Part shown: positions 8,549 to 17,957 of the stretch, piece by piece
How positions within the stretch are numbered: position 1 is the first letter of the stretch
How the letters are laid out: each line of letters starts with the position of its first letter
Assembly: GCA_938023735.1 (NCBI GenBank)
Contig: CALJDK010000092.1
Coordinates: 1-49,909 of the forward strand
Source: an uncultured Acidimicrobiales bacterium
Lineage (GTDB): Bacteria > Actinomycetota > Acidimicrobiia > Acidimicrobiales > SHLQ01
DNA length: 49,909 bases
Direction of reading: 5' to 3'
The notes under the pieces: generated by a model
Databases searched by the model: none
What the model saw: only the letters and a program-made list of their open reading frames with translations
Told to the model about the DNA's origin: nothing
Translations under genes and position numbers: made by a program

Positions 8549-8600
8549 AGAGAGGGCCGTTAGAAAGAGGGCCGTTAGGAAGCGGGTCGTTAGCGGGAGG
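8542..8600. repeat. 15-nt tandem repeat containing the stop codons of two convergent genes
   Basis: Four copies of a CCGTTAGAGAGAGGG-like unit start at 8542, 8557, 8572 and 8587. The first copy carries the TAG stop of the TgpA-like gene, and later in-frame copies repeat it. The last copy carries the TAA stop of the convergent kinase gene on the other strand. The CGTTAG core encodes a stop on both strands. Confidence 0.8.
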
Positions 8601-10059
8601 CGCACACCGATTGACTCGGCGCCGACGAGATTCCATCGACTACGGCCGACACTTCGATGCACGGCGTGATGTCTTCTTCGACTCCGGTGATTTCATAGGT
8701 CGGACTGTCGACGGTGACAAACGGTATATCGGTGGTGTCGACCCGCCATACCTTCCAGGTGGCCGAGGCGCCCTCGATATCGCTCCACTCGAACGTGACG
8801 CGTGTGGGGTCGAGGAATGAGCCGCTGATGTCGGTGGGTGGCTCGGGCGTGGGGATGATGTCGCCGAAGTCATCTTCGGGATCAAAGTCCTGCTCTTCTC
8901 GGCCGGGGTCGACATCAGGAGGTGCAGTGAGGATCGTCCAGCCAACGAACATCCCAATCACGAGCAAGGCGGCTACCGCCACCATGGCTACCCGGGCCCG
9001 CTTGGCCTCACTGGCGGCTGCATCGGTGTCGAACACGTGAGGTGAAGATTCGGCGCCATCGGTTTCGCTGCGACGAGCAACAGGAGCTGCCGGGTTGAGC
9101 GCATTTGGTTCAAGCGGTGCAGAGACTTCAGGAAGTTCGGTAGGCACATGAGTGCGGTCGTCGTCGATGACCGGCCCGCTGCCGCTGAGGGGCAGCGGCG
9201 CCTCGTTCTCGACGATGACCTCGCTCAGCCGCAGACCCTCCTGCTTCTGAATCATTTGGAGACGGCGGGCAACCTCGGCGGCGCTAGTGGGCCGATTGGT
9301 GGGGTCCTTCTGCATGAGGTCGGCGATGACTTCGTGCAGGGCCGTAGGTATATCGGTTCGAGGAATCGGCGCATACGGTTCGGTGAGCACCTTCATGATG
9401 AGCGAACCTATGGAGTTTGCGGTGAAGGCGTTCGTGCCGGTGAGCAGCGTGTACATCGTGGACCCGAGCGAATACAGATCGGCCTGCGGTCCGGGCTCTT
9501 TTTCGCGAAGCATTTCGGGCGATGCATGCGACGGCGTGAACGACATACCGACCGTGGTTTCGGCAACCGAGTCGGCGGTGGCGAACGCCGAGATGCCGAA
9601 GTCGCCAAGCATGCGTTTGTCGTAGCTGTCGACAAAGAGATTGTCGGGCTTCACGTCGCGATGGACGATGTTGGCCCGATGCGCCGACTCGAGCGCCGAT
9701 GCGATTTCGACGCCGGTTTGGAGAACCTCACTCACCGACATTGGGCCACGCTGCTTTACCAGCGAGCCGCAGCTTCCGCCCGGGTAATACGGCATGACCA
9801 GATACGGCTCGCCGGTTTCGGCGAAGCCAGAGTCGAAGATGGTGACGATGTTGGGATGCTGCGACACCCGACCCATGGTCTGGCACTCGCGGGTAAAGAG
9901 TCGCCTGGCCCGATCGTCGACACCATCGATGTCGAGCACCTTGATAGCCACCGTGCGACCATGGCGCGGGTCGCCGGCTTGATACACGGTGCTAAACCCG
10001 CCGCCACCGATGGCCTCGAGGTCTTTGTAGCCCTCGATGACGGGGATTGTGCGGGGCAT
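8590..10059 (-). CDS. membrane Ser/Thr protein kinase (PknB type) with extracellular FN3-like domain
   Basis: The 489-residue product has a complete kinase domain at residues 11-270: glycine loop GGGGFSTV (18-25), ATP-binding Lys40 in AIKVL, catalytic loop HRDVKPDN (Asp135), DFG at 153-155, and the activation segment ending ASPEML. A linker of about 90 residues leads to one membrane helix (VAMVAVAALLVIGMFVGWTIL, about 365-385). The roughly 100-residue outer part resembles a fibronectin III domain (VTFEWSDIEGASATWKVWRVDTTD) instead of PASTA repeats. The gene starts 9 nt after the FHA gene on the same strand, so kinase and FHA protein are co-expressed. The PP2C at 18.7 kb is the likely opposing phosphatase. 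Confidence 0.95.
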   Translation of the reverse strand: MPRTIPVIEGYKDLEAIGGGGFSTVYQAGDPRHGRTVAIKVLDIDGVDDRARRLFTRECQTMGRVSQHPNIVTIFDSGFAETGEPYLVMPYYPGGSCGSLVKQRGPMSVSEVLQTGVEIASALESAHRANIVHRDVKPDNLFVDSYDKRMLGDFGISAFATADSVAETTVGMSFTPSHASPEMLREKEPGPQADLYSLGSTMYTLLTGTNAFTANSIGSLIMKVLTEPYAPIPRTDIPTALHEVIADLMQKDPTNRPTSAAEVARRLQMIQKQEGLRLSEVIVENEAPLPLSGSGPVIDDDRTHVPTELPEVSAPLEPNALNPAAPVARRSETDGAESSPHVFDTDAAASEAKRARVAMVAVAALLVIGMFVGWTILTAPPDVDPGREEQDFDPEDDFGDIIPTPEPPTDISGSFLDPTRVTFEWSDIEGASATWKVWRVDTTDIPFVTVDSPTYEITGVEEDITPCIEVSAVVDGISSAPSQSVCASR

Positions 10060-10068
10060 GGCGTCTCG

Positions 10069-11916
10069 TTACTTGACGAACTGGAAGGTGCGATCGCCGA
10101 TCTGCACATGCGATCCGAGAGCGAGAATGACCTCGTCATTGGGTCGAAGGCGAAGCGCTTGCTGGTTTGAGCCTCCGGCGGGGAACACTTTGGTTCCGTT
10201 GCTCGAATCGAGATCGACGATCTTGACATCCCAGCCGGTGATTCGGATTTCGGCGTGGCGCTTGGACACCATATGGCGGTCGTCGTCGAGGAAGATCGTG
10301 CCGACGCCGGGAGCCGACGACTCGGGCCGGCGGCCAATGATGTAGGGCCGGTCGACCGGGTAGCTGGTGCCGTCGTCGAACATCAGCTGGCCCAGCGTTG
10401 GGCGATTGCCCTGTTCGATTGGGGCCCCGGCATCAATCGCGGTGTCACACACCACGCACACCGGCGTTTGCATCCGGTTGAGATGGCCTTGCGGGCAACG
10501 CACCCCGGTAACCGAAATCGGGCTGAAATCAACCTGGCTCTCGTCGCTGCTCGGAACAGCGGCAAAGATGCCGCGTCGTCGCACCGGACTGCCGTCGATC
10601 GTCGAGTCGTTGCCATCGAAGGCTGGTGGTGGGATGTCGTCGTCGGGTGGTGCGTATGGGCTTCGCTCGGGCGACGAGTTGTCGCGGAGGTCAACGGCAT
10701 CGCCGCGTCGATGCGAGAGCGCTGGCGGCGATGGCGGCGGGGGTGGGGAGTCGCCAAATGAGGAGCGAGCCGGGGTTGGGTCGGGAAGAGAAGCCGGGTG
10801 AGGAGGCGGCGGAAGCGGGGCCTGGTAGTCGGCGGGTGGAGGAGGTAGGTCGGCCAGGGATCGTCCCGAAGGTTCTGCCTTCGGTGGCTTGTCGGGCGCC
10901 TTCGGTGCTGGCGGGGGCGGTGGGGTGGCAGCAGCCGGCGGTGGTGGGGGCGTCGACCCTGGCGCCGGAGGGGGCGGAAGCAGCGTGGCAGAAGCTTCGG
11001 GGGCTGCTGGCTGTTTCGGGCCTGATTGGGGGCTTCCCACGGGAGATGCGTCGGCTGTCGGAGCTGGTTTCTGCGCCCGAGCGGCCATGGCGCTCGCGGC
11101 GACCGCAGCGCGGATCTCAGCCAGCTCGTTGGTGCCGATCGTGGCGGTGCTATCGGGTTCGAAGTCGGTGTCGAGCCGTTCGAACGATTCGCTTGACTGA
11201 TGGCCGGCCGGCTCGGCCAGGTGACTCGAACGGCGGGGGAATGACGTATCGAGCTTCGGCTTGGGGTTGTAGCTCGGCGACGGGTCGATGGTGGCTTCGG
11301 AGTCGACAAAAGGCGACGGGGTAGCCGCGGGAAGTTCATCGGGAACGGCGAGCGGCGGCGGCAGCGGATCGACCGACACCGCAGAAGACACGGCTTCAGA
11401 CGATGTTTCTGGGGAAGTCTGGTCCTCAGAAGTCTGTGGTGGGGAAGCCTCAGCCGAGGCGGCGAGAGCGGCAACGAATCCCGAACCGGGAACAACGCCC
11501 GTTTCAAGCGAACCGACAAGGTCACCCGGATCGGTACCGACGGTGATCTGCTTCACGCTCGCTTCGATCTGGCGGTCGATCCAGGTCGAGGTTGATCCGC
11601 CATCGAGCAGCACCCGTTCGCCGCTTTCCATCAACAGCTCCACCTGGGTAGCGCCAAAGATGAACACGCGAAGCCGGTTGTCGTTGACTTCACAGGCTGC
11701 CACCGGGGGATGATCGCGAAACCCGGCTTCAATGATGGTGATCGCCAGGCGCCGAACCAGGGTGGCCCAGCCGTCGTCGCCTGGCTCGTATTGCTGGAAC
11801 AACTGATCGAGGGCGAATGGGGCCAGAGATCCGGCGGGACCCGTCGCAGCCGCCACAAAGTTGTCCTTGCGGGCCACCAGGCCAGGCCCGGCAATAACGC
11901 GAAGTGGAAATGCCAT
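10069..11916 (-). CDS. FHA-domain protein with Pro-rich linker and zinc ribbon
   Basis: The 615-residue product has an N-terminal folded region of about 150 residues, which starts MAFPLRVIAGPG and includes GATQVELLMESGERVLLDGGS. A long, low-complexity Pro/Ala/Ser linker with runs of up to five prolines follows. Next is a C-x2-C-type zinc ribbon (VRCPQGHLNRMQTPVCVVCDTAID) and a C-terminal FHA domain. FHA marks are GRRP, MVSKRHAEI and SSNGTKV, so the phosphothreonine-binding residues look intact. It should bind phosphorylated partners of the kinase encoded 9 nt downstream. The N-terminal region resembles the PP2C-like or actin-like heads seen in such proteins only vaguely, and I do not assign it. 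It is divergent from the giant Ig protein. Confidence 0.9.
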   Translation of the reverse strand: MAFPLRVIAGPGLVARKDNFVAAATGPAGSLAPFALDQLFQQYEPGDDGWATLVRRLAITIIEAGFRDHPPVAACEVNDNRLRVFIFGATQVELLMESGERVLLDGGSTSTWIDRQIEASVKQITVGTDPGDLVGSLETGVVPGSGFVAALAASAEASPPQTSEDQTSPETSSEAVSSAVSVDPLPPPLAVPDELPAATPSPFVDSEATIDPSPSYNPKPKLDTSFPRRSSHLAEPAGHQSSESFERLDTDFEPDSTATIGTNELAEIRAAVAASAMAARAQKPAPTADASPVGSPQSGPKQPAAPEASATLLPPPPAPGSTPPPPPAAATPPPPPAPKAPDKPPKAEPSGRSLADLPPPPADYQAPLPPPPHPASLPDPTPARSSFGDSPPPPPSPPALSHRRGDAVDLRDNSSPERSPYAPPDDDIPPPAFDGNDSTIDGSPVRRRGIFAAVPSSDESQVDFSPISVTGVRCPQGHLNRMQTPVCVVCDTAIDAGAPIEQGNRPTLGQLMFDDGTSYPVDRPYIIGRRPESSAPGVGTIFLDDDRHMVSKRHAEIRITGWDVKIVDLDSSNGTKVFPAGGSNQQALRLRPNDEVILALGSHVQIGDRTFQFVK

Positions 11917-11997
11917 CTACAGGAATGCCTTTCGAGGCAGCGGCCAACGGATCGGTGTTTCGGAGGTGCAACTTCACCGATCATATTTCATTTCGCT

Positions 11998-12053
11998 GGG
12001 TTGGTCGGGGTTAGCCTAATTCCGGGGTATGGGGACCGATCCCCATAGGAATT
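11998..12053. promoter_or_regulatory. two-part palindromic element, copy 1 (FHA-kinase operon / giant Ig protein)
   Basis: A 12-nt block GGGTTGGTCGGG (11998-12009) is followed by the palindrome ATGGGGA-ccga-TCCCCAT (12029-12046). An outer AATTCC/GGAATT pair lies at 12018-12023 and 12048-12053. A near-identical pair with almost the same spacing lies upstream of the sigma-like gene (19509-19558). Here the site is 113 nt from the FHA start and 131 nt from the giant-protein start, so it could serve both directions. Confidence 0.65.
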
Positions 12054-12083
12054 CCGCCTTGAAATTGTTGAACTGGGCAAACC

Positions 12084-12118
12084 ACCTACTCTGGTAGGTA
12101 GAGGACATCGTTGTCCTC
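12084..12118 (+). promoter_or_regulatory. two adjacent small hairpins in the leader of the giant Ig gene
   Basis: ACCTAC/GTAGGT with loop TCTG (12084-12099) is directly followed by GAGGACA/TGTCCTC with loop TCGT (12101-12118). Both arms are perfect. They end about 58 nt before the GTG start, so they would lie in the 5' untranslated region if transcription starts upstream. No riboswitch class is recognised. Confidence 0.4.
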
Positions 12119-12176
12119 GACAGACTTTTCGCGTTCCCCGACGGGTCTGGCTCTGGATTGAGGATCTCGTTTCATC

Positions 12177-15100
12177 GTGCTCGACCGCCGTACCGCAATT
12201 AGTGGACTAGCCACGGCTGTTCTGCTCGTCGTTTTGGGGTGGGCGGTTTTCGCGGCCGTTCGGGCGGATGGCTTTGCCCGTACCGATCTGTTCCTCAACG
12301 ACGGTGGCGCCTGGTTGGTCAATCGGGATCGCGGCGACCTTGCCCATGTCAACGGCGAGGTATTTGAGGTCGATGCCCGTATCGACGTGGGTGCTGGTGG
12401 CACCGATGTGGATGTCGTGCAAGCCCCCGGGTTCGTGTTCGCGCAGATCAACGGTGGTTTGGTGCCCGTGGACACGGCACGATTGCAGCTCACCGACATC
12501 AGGATTGGGCTTCCCAGCGGTGTCGATGTCGGTGCTGGTCAAGGCGTTGTCGGCGTGTTCGACCGAGACCGAGGTCGGGTGTGGCGGATGCCGATCGGCG
12601 ATCTCGACGAGTCGATCCAGCTCGACGATCAGCCCCCGAGTTTCTCTTTCAACCGGCCAATTCAGGCGGTCGTTGGACTAAACGGCGCAGTCCATGTCGC
12701 CGGAGGTTCGCTACTCAGCGTCGACGCCGAGGGTGGCGAACGCGAGTTTGATCTCGATGACGATCTCGATGCTCTCACCGCTATTGGCGACCGTGCGGTC
12801 GGAATCTCGGGCGACGATCTCATCGACTTCAGTGGTTTGGCAAGCGCAAAGGTCCCGCTTGATCGACGCTTGTTGAACCCCACACTCCAGCAGGCCGGGC
12901 GCTTCAGCGATGTGGTGTACGCAGTCACCGAAAACGGCGAAGTCGTTGAAATCGACCGTTCAACCGGACGGGTTATCGTGCTCGAAGACGACCTCGGCAG
13001 CGAACTCTTGCCACCGGTCGCTCATCGAGGCTGCGTGTTCACCTATGCGGTTGAGCTCAACGAGACCGTCCGAATCTGCGGTGGCGAGCGGGTGGCGTGG
13101 CCCGTCGTTTCGCAGCCCGCCGAGCCTCGGCTTCGATTGGTGAACGATCGAGTATGGCTCGACGACCCCGCAACCGACCTGTACGCGTATGTGCCGCTCG
13201 AAGGCGATCAGGTGTTGGTCGAGAACTGGCCCGACCGTCAGGGCGCCGGTATCGGCGGCACGGGTGTCGGCGACGGTGCCGACGACGACGAGCTCGGTCC
13301 GGCATCGGCGTCAGAAGGCGATGGAGTTGGCGGACTCGGACGCGGTGAGGTGTTTGACGACGGCGTCAATGAGCCGCCGATTGCCCGAGACGACATGATG
13401 TCGGTGGCAGTGGGTCGAAGCGGCCTGGTGAGTGTGTTGGCCAACGATCTCGAGCCCGATGGTGACGTGCTCGGTGTGATTCTCGAGGATCCTCCCGAAG
13501 GTGTGGCACTGCTCAGCGATCAACGGATTTTCGTCGAACCGCAAGCGTCGCCGACGACCATTTCGGTGTCGTACCGAGCCAGCGATGGCGTATTGCTCAG
13601 CAACCTGGCTGTGCTTCGGATAACCATCGCCGAAAAGGTCGGAAACACCGCGCCACTTGCCGTCGATGACTTTGCCAGCGCAACCGTCGACGCCCCCCTG
13701 CTGTTCGATGTGCTCTACAACGACCGCGACGACGACGGCGATGCGTTGGTCTTGGCGTCGCTGCAAATCGACGAAGACGAGCCGGTTGTCGCCAGTTTCA
13801 CCTCCGACGGTTTGGTCACCGTTACCGCCTTGTCTGCGGGCGAAACCGAGATCGACTACACGGTGAGCGACGGCACCGATACCTCCGACGGCACCCTCGT
13901 CGTAACGGCAATCGCGCCGGGCGATGACAACCGGTCGCCCGAAGCGGTCAATGACTTCATCTCGACGCTCGTCGATGTCCCCATTGCGTTCGAGCCGCTT
14001 ATCAACGACTCTGACCCCGACGGCGATGTGCTCGAAATCCTCGAGCTCGGTGTGGTCGAGCCCTCGCAAGCGGCCTCATTTGAACTGCTTGCCGACAGCT
14101 CGGTTGTTATGTCGCCCGCACCGGGGTTCCTCGGTGCGGTCGAAGTTCCCTACGTGGTCATCGATCGAGCTGGAGGCGAGGACGATGGCCTGATCCGCGT
14201 CGAGGTGACCGAGAAGAGCTCGACCAACCGGCCACCGATTCTGGTAGACGACTCGCTGCTGCTGCGGCCCGGCGCCTCTGGCGTCGTCACCGTCCTTGCT
14301 AACGACTTCGATCCTGACGGCGATGTCATCGGCGTCGTGAGTACCGCAAGTACCGACAACGAGTTGTCGGCCAACGTGGTCGATCGCGGGTCGATCGAGA
14401 TCACCGCAACCGACGATGCATCGGGAACCGGCACCGTGACCTACGTGGTCGACGACGGTCGCGGGCTGCAAGCAACCGCTGTCGTGACGGTTCTCATCAG
14501 TGAACGCGAGAACGTGCCGCCCATCGCCGAACTCGACCTCGGACAGGTCGAGGTGGGCAGCTCGACAATTCTCGACGTGTTGGCAAACGACCTCGACCCC
14601 GATGGCGATCAGCTCTCCATCATCGCCGTCGGCGAACCCGAGATCGGCACCTTTGTGTTGCGAAGCGATCAACTTGTCGAGGTTGTTGCCGGCGCCGACG
14701 AGGCGGGCACGATCACGGCTTCCTACACCATCGAAGATGCCGACGGCGCTCGAGCCGACGGCACGATCAGCGTGGTCATCGTGTCGTCAGAAGCGCCCAA
14801 CGAACCGCCCATCGCCCGCGACGATCTTTCGCTCACCACCGAAGGTGAGCCGGTATTCATCGACGTGCTCGCCAACGACGTCGATCCCGAAAACGGCGAG
14901 CTTCGAATCATCGACGTCACCCAACCCGAGACGGGGGGTCGGGCCGAGATAACAGCGGCCGGGGCGATCCGGCTCATTCCGGCGTTTGAGTACACGGGTG
15001 TGCTGCGTTTCTCCTACACGATCGCCGATGACGAACGAGAGACCGACTCGGCCGATGTGCGGGTCCGAGTTGATGAAGAGGCCGTCGAAAACCGTCCCCC

Positions 15101-17957
15101 GAGGGCCGTCGACGACCGCGCCTCCACCCGATCCGGCGAGCCGGTGACCATCGCAGTACTTGTGAACGACTCTGACCCCGACCCCGGCGACCGGGCGAAC
15201 CTTCGGGTTGCGTCGGTCAATGACTCGCGTGTGTCCATCGATGGAGCCGAGCGTTCTGTTGTGTTCTTGCCCGAAGAGGGCACCGAGGGCCCCCAGGCTT
15301 TCGACTATGTGGTCGAAGATGGTCGAGGCGGCAGCGACTCGGGCACCGTAATCGTCAACGTCGAGCCAATCGACGTACCCGTCTGCAGCGCTCCAGTGCC
15401 CGCAACCATGGTGTTCCCCGTCGATGCGGGTGAAACGGTTGTTGTCGATGTGGTAGCTCCGGCCACCTACGACTGCGACAAAGCCAACTTGGTGGTGGGC
15501 TCCACCGATCCTCGCGTCGAAATCAGTGGCAACACGGTGTCCTTTACCGCTGGCGATACTGCCGGTACCGAGACGATCGTCTACACCTTGTCCGATGGCG
15601 ACCTGAGCACCACCGGAACCGTGAGATTCCGCGTTCAGCCGGTCGATCCACCCGAGTTGCCGCCCATCGCTAGCCCTGACTCGTTCAACGTAACCTCGGG
15701 TGAAAAATTGCGGATCCCACTGGCCTCGCTGTTGGCGAACGACCTCGGGAACGAACTTGTCGTGAGCTCGATCTCTGACGTCAGCGAAGGAACCGCCACG
15801 CTGCTGGGTAACCGAGTCGAGTTTGTTGCCGACAACGTTCGTGCTGCGGGTGGGTTCACGTACACCGTTGAAGACGCCAACGGTCAACAGGCATCTGCTG
15901 CTGTGAGCATCACTATCTCGGGCGGGCAGCCACCGAGAGTTACCAATGCATCCTTCGAGGCCGAGGTTGGCGAATCGTTCGACCTGCTATTCGGTGACTA
16001 CGCAACCGACCCGAACGGCGACGAACTTACGTACGAAACCGGTCGGGTGTCGGGCCCGGTGCGGGTGCGCCAGGCCGCAGGCGGGCTCACGGTTGAAGGC
16101 ACTGCTGCCGGCGAAGGCACCATCGCGTGGTCGGCATCAGACGGCAACGAAATCACCGATGGTCTCTTCACGGTCACCGTTGTCGAGCCGTGCACCGTGC
16201 AAGCGGTTGCCGACAGCGTCACGGTCGTCGCCGGCGACACCATCACCATCGATGCGTTGGCCAACGACGAGGGCGAAGCACCCGAGATTCTCGATGTCCG
16301 AACCATCTCGGGCGCCGGACTTGCCACCGTCAACGCTGCTAGCGACGCGCTGGTATTTATCGCCCCATCCCAGCCCGGATCCACCGTGGTTCGCTACCAA
16401 ATCGAAACCGAGTGCGGTACCAGTTCGGCGCCGGTGACGATCACCATCGAAGCCGATGAGGTTGTGCCGGATCCCGAAATCAGTGCGCTGGCCACCACCG
16501 ATATCGGCGACACCACGGCCACCGTGGGCTTTGTCACCAACACCTGCACCAACGCCCGCTACTCCTACGTTGCCGACGATGGCAGTGACAGCGGATCGCA
16601 TGCGGGTGTCGGATACCCCGACGCATCGGTGCAGTGCTGGACAGATCACGCCGCACTTCTTGGCACCTGGACCTCGGCGCTCAAACCCAATACGAGCTAC
16701 ACCGTTTCGATCGACGTCATCGATGTCGACGGCAACACCGATATCGCCACCATTCGTTTCCAAACCACCGGCAACACCACAAACCCGGAACCTGGCTGGA
16801 CCTCGCCACCTCGAGTAACCGCCGTCAGCTGTACCTCCATCACGCTCGACTTCGAGACCCCTGAACGCACCTCGGACCTCATCACATGGACCCCAGCCGA
16901 TGCCGGTGGCGCGGCAAACCAAGGGTTCCCACGGTCGAACCACAGCACCACCATCTCGGGCTTGTCGCCCGACACGAATTACACGTTTAACGTCACCGCA
17001 ACGGCCGCCGACGGCACGCAGTTCGGACCTACCACGGTTGTGCAGGCCACCGACGGAACCGGCTGCGGTGGAGGGCCGGGCACCTGCAACGCCATCAGTT
17101 GGGTCGAGCTGCCGGTACAGAGCGCGACCGCTGACACCTCGGTGACCGTGCGTTTCCAGGCCAACGAACCCACAACCCACCAGATGTCCTGGAGTCCAGC
17201 GCACGCTGGCGGTGGAGCGAACCAGGGCGTGCTGTATGGCCAGCACAGGCACCAGATCAGCGGCCTTGTGGCCGGAACCTCGTACTCCGGCTCGATCACG
17301 GTCACCAACGATTGTGGCGAAAGCCTCACGGCGCCGTTGTCGTTCGCGACTTCTGGCGGAACTCCGCCGGTATGCAGCACCTATGGGTTCACCACCGGGC
17401 TAGCCGCCAACGGCATCGGCCAGAACTCGGCAACACTAACGGCCCAGGTCAGTTCACCGTCGGTCTTCAACGTTTCGTGGAGCCCGGGCGGCGGGTTGGC
17501 GTCGGTTACCAACCAGGGCGCATCGTTGAATCTCCCATTGAACGGCTTGGCGCCCGGCACCACGTATTCCGTCACCGTCAACTCCACGAGCAACGACGGC
17601 AATAGCTGCTCCGCAAGTACGTCAATCCAGTTCACGACGGCTGCACCGGTCGTGACCACCACTACCGCACCTGCAACTACCGTTCCGCCAACCACCATTC
17701 CCGCGGCGACGCCACCGCCCAATATTTCTCCTCCCACCACTGCGCCATCCACAACCACCCCGCCCACAAGCACTCCGGCCACAACTGTGCCAAACGCAGG
17801 TAATACGCCAGGCGCCGACACCCAACCCGACCCTCTCGACGCGTCGGTGCCTCTGGCGGCGGTGCTCGTGGCATCGATCTTTGGGTTTGGTGCACAAAAA
17901 CGATTTGGAACTGATCCCGACAGAAGCCGGACAAAAAAGCGAGCGGAACGACGATGA
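12177..17957 (+). CDS. giant surface protein: beta-propeller-like head, tandem Ig-like and FN3-like domains, C-terminal anchor
   Basis: GTG at 12177 has a GAGGA upstream. The 1926-residue protein starts with a signal-anchor helix (ISGLATAVLLVVLGWAVFAAV). Residues about 35-380 form repeated beta segments like a propeller. About ten Ig/cadherin-like domains follow (about 398-1430); most open with a PPIAxDD-type motif and carry NDxDPDGD calcium-type motifs. Four FN3-like domains follow (about 1435-1820), two with the repeated W-x-P-A-x-A-G-G-x-A-N-Q-G motif. Then come a Thr/Pro linker, a hydrophobic segment (VPLAAVLVASIFGFGA) and a basic tail, so both ends can anchor in the membrane. It resembles the FN3 protein of PFNA clusters. 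The stop overlaps the next gene as ATGA. It is a likely adhesin or wall-spanning sensor. Confidence 0.9.
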   Translation: MLDRRTAISGLATAVLLVVLGWAVFAAVRADGFARTDLFLNDGGAWLVNRDRGDLAHVNGEVFEVDARIDVGAGGTDVDVVQAPGFVFAQINGGLVPVDTARLQLTDIRIGLPSGVDVGAGQGVVGVFDRDRGRVWRMPIGDLDESIQLDDQPPSFSFNRPIQAVVGLNGAVHVAGGSLLSVDAEGGEREFDLDDDLDALTAIGDRAVGISGDDLIDFSGLASAKVPLDRRLLNPTLQQAGRFSDVVYAVTENGEVVEIDRSTGRVIVLEDDLGSELLPPVAHRGCVFTYAVELNETVRICGGERVAWPVVSQPAEPRLRLVNDRVWLDDPATDLYAYVPLEGDQVLVENWPDRQGAGIGGTGVGDGADDDELGPASASEGDGVGGLGRGEVFDDGVNEPPIARDDMMSVAVGRSGLVSVLANDLEPDGDVLGVILEDPPEGVALLSDQRIFVEPQASPTTISVSYRASDGVLLSNLAVLRITIAEKVGNTAPLAVDDFASATVDAPLLFDVLYNDRDDDGDALVLASLQIDEDEPVVASFTSDGLVTVTALSAGETEIDYTVSDGTDTSDGTLVVTAIAPGDDNRSPEAVNDFISTLVDVPIAFEPLINDSDPDGDVLEILELGVVEPSQAASFELLADSSVVMSPAPGFLGAVEVPYVVIDRAGGEDDGLIRVEVTEKSSTNRPPILVDDSLLLRPGASGVVTVLANDFDPDGDVIGVVSTASTDNELSANVVDRGSIEITATDDASGTGTVTYVVDDGRGLQATAVVTVLISERENVPPIAELDLGQVEVGSSTILDVLANDLDPDGDQLSIIAVGEPEIGTFVLRSDQLVEVVAGADEAGTITASYTIEDADGARADGTISVVIVSSEAPNEPPIARDDLSLTTEGEPVFIDVLANDVDPENGELRIIDVTQPETGGRAEITAAGAIRLIPAFEYTGVLRFSYTIADDERETDSADVRVRVDEEAVENRPPRAVDDRASTRSGEPVTIAVLVNDSDPDPGDRANLRVASVNDSRVSIDGAERSVVFLPEEGTEGPQAFDYVVEDGRGGSDSGTVIVNVEPIDVPVCSAPVPATMVFPVDAGETVVVDVVAPATYDCDKANLVVGSTDPRVEISGNTVSFTAGDTAGTETIVYTLSDGDLSTTGTVRFRVQPVDPPELPPIASPDSFNVTSGEKLRIPLASLLANDLGNELVVSSISDVSEGTATLLGNRVEFVADNVRAAGGFTYTVEDANGQQASAAVSITISGGQPPRVTNASFEAEVGESFDLLFGDYATDPNGDELTYETGRVSGPVRVRQAAGGLTVEGTAAGEGTIAWSASDGNEITDGLFTVTVVEPCTVQAVADSVTVVAGDTITIDALANDEGEAPEILDVRTISGAGLATVNAASDALVFIAPSQPGSTVVRYQIETECGTSSAPVTITIEADEVVPDPEISALATTDIGDTTATVGFVTNTCTNARYSYVADDGSDSGSHAGVGYPDASVQCWTDHAALLGTWTSALKPNTSYTVSIDVIDVDGNTDIATIRFQTTGNTTNPEPGWTSPPRVTAVSCTSITLDFETPERTSDLITWTPADAGGAANQGFPRSNHSTTISGLSPDTNYTFNVTATAADGTQFGPTTVVQATDGTGCGGGPGTCNAISWVELPVQSATADTSVTVRFQANEPTTHQMSWSPAHAGGGANQGVLYGQHRHQISGLVAGTSYSGSITVTNDCGESLTAPLSFATSGGTPPVCSTYGFTTGLAANGIGQNSATLTAQVSSPSVFNVSWSPGGGLASVTNQGASLNLPLNGLAPGTTYSVTVNSTSNDGNSCSASTSIQFTTAAPVVTTTTAPATTVPPTTIPAATPPPNISPPTTAPSTTTPPTSTPATTVPNAGNTPGADTQPDPLDASVPLAAVLVASIFGFGAQKRFGTDPDRSRTKKRAERR

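Noticed and set aside
12059..12092. Promoter TTGAAA or TTGAAC with TACTCT upstream of the giant gene
   Set aside because: The spacers (22 or 13 nt) do not fit a sigma-70 promoter.
13311..17252. Several long antisense frames (250-370 codons) across the giant Ig gene
   Set aside because: All are shadows of the repeated Ig domains on the opposite strand; their products lack coherent domains.
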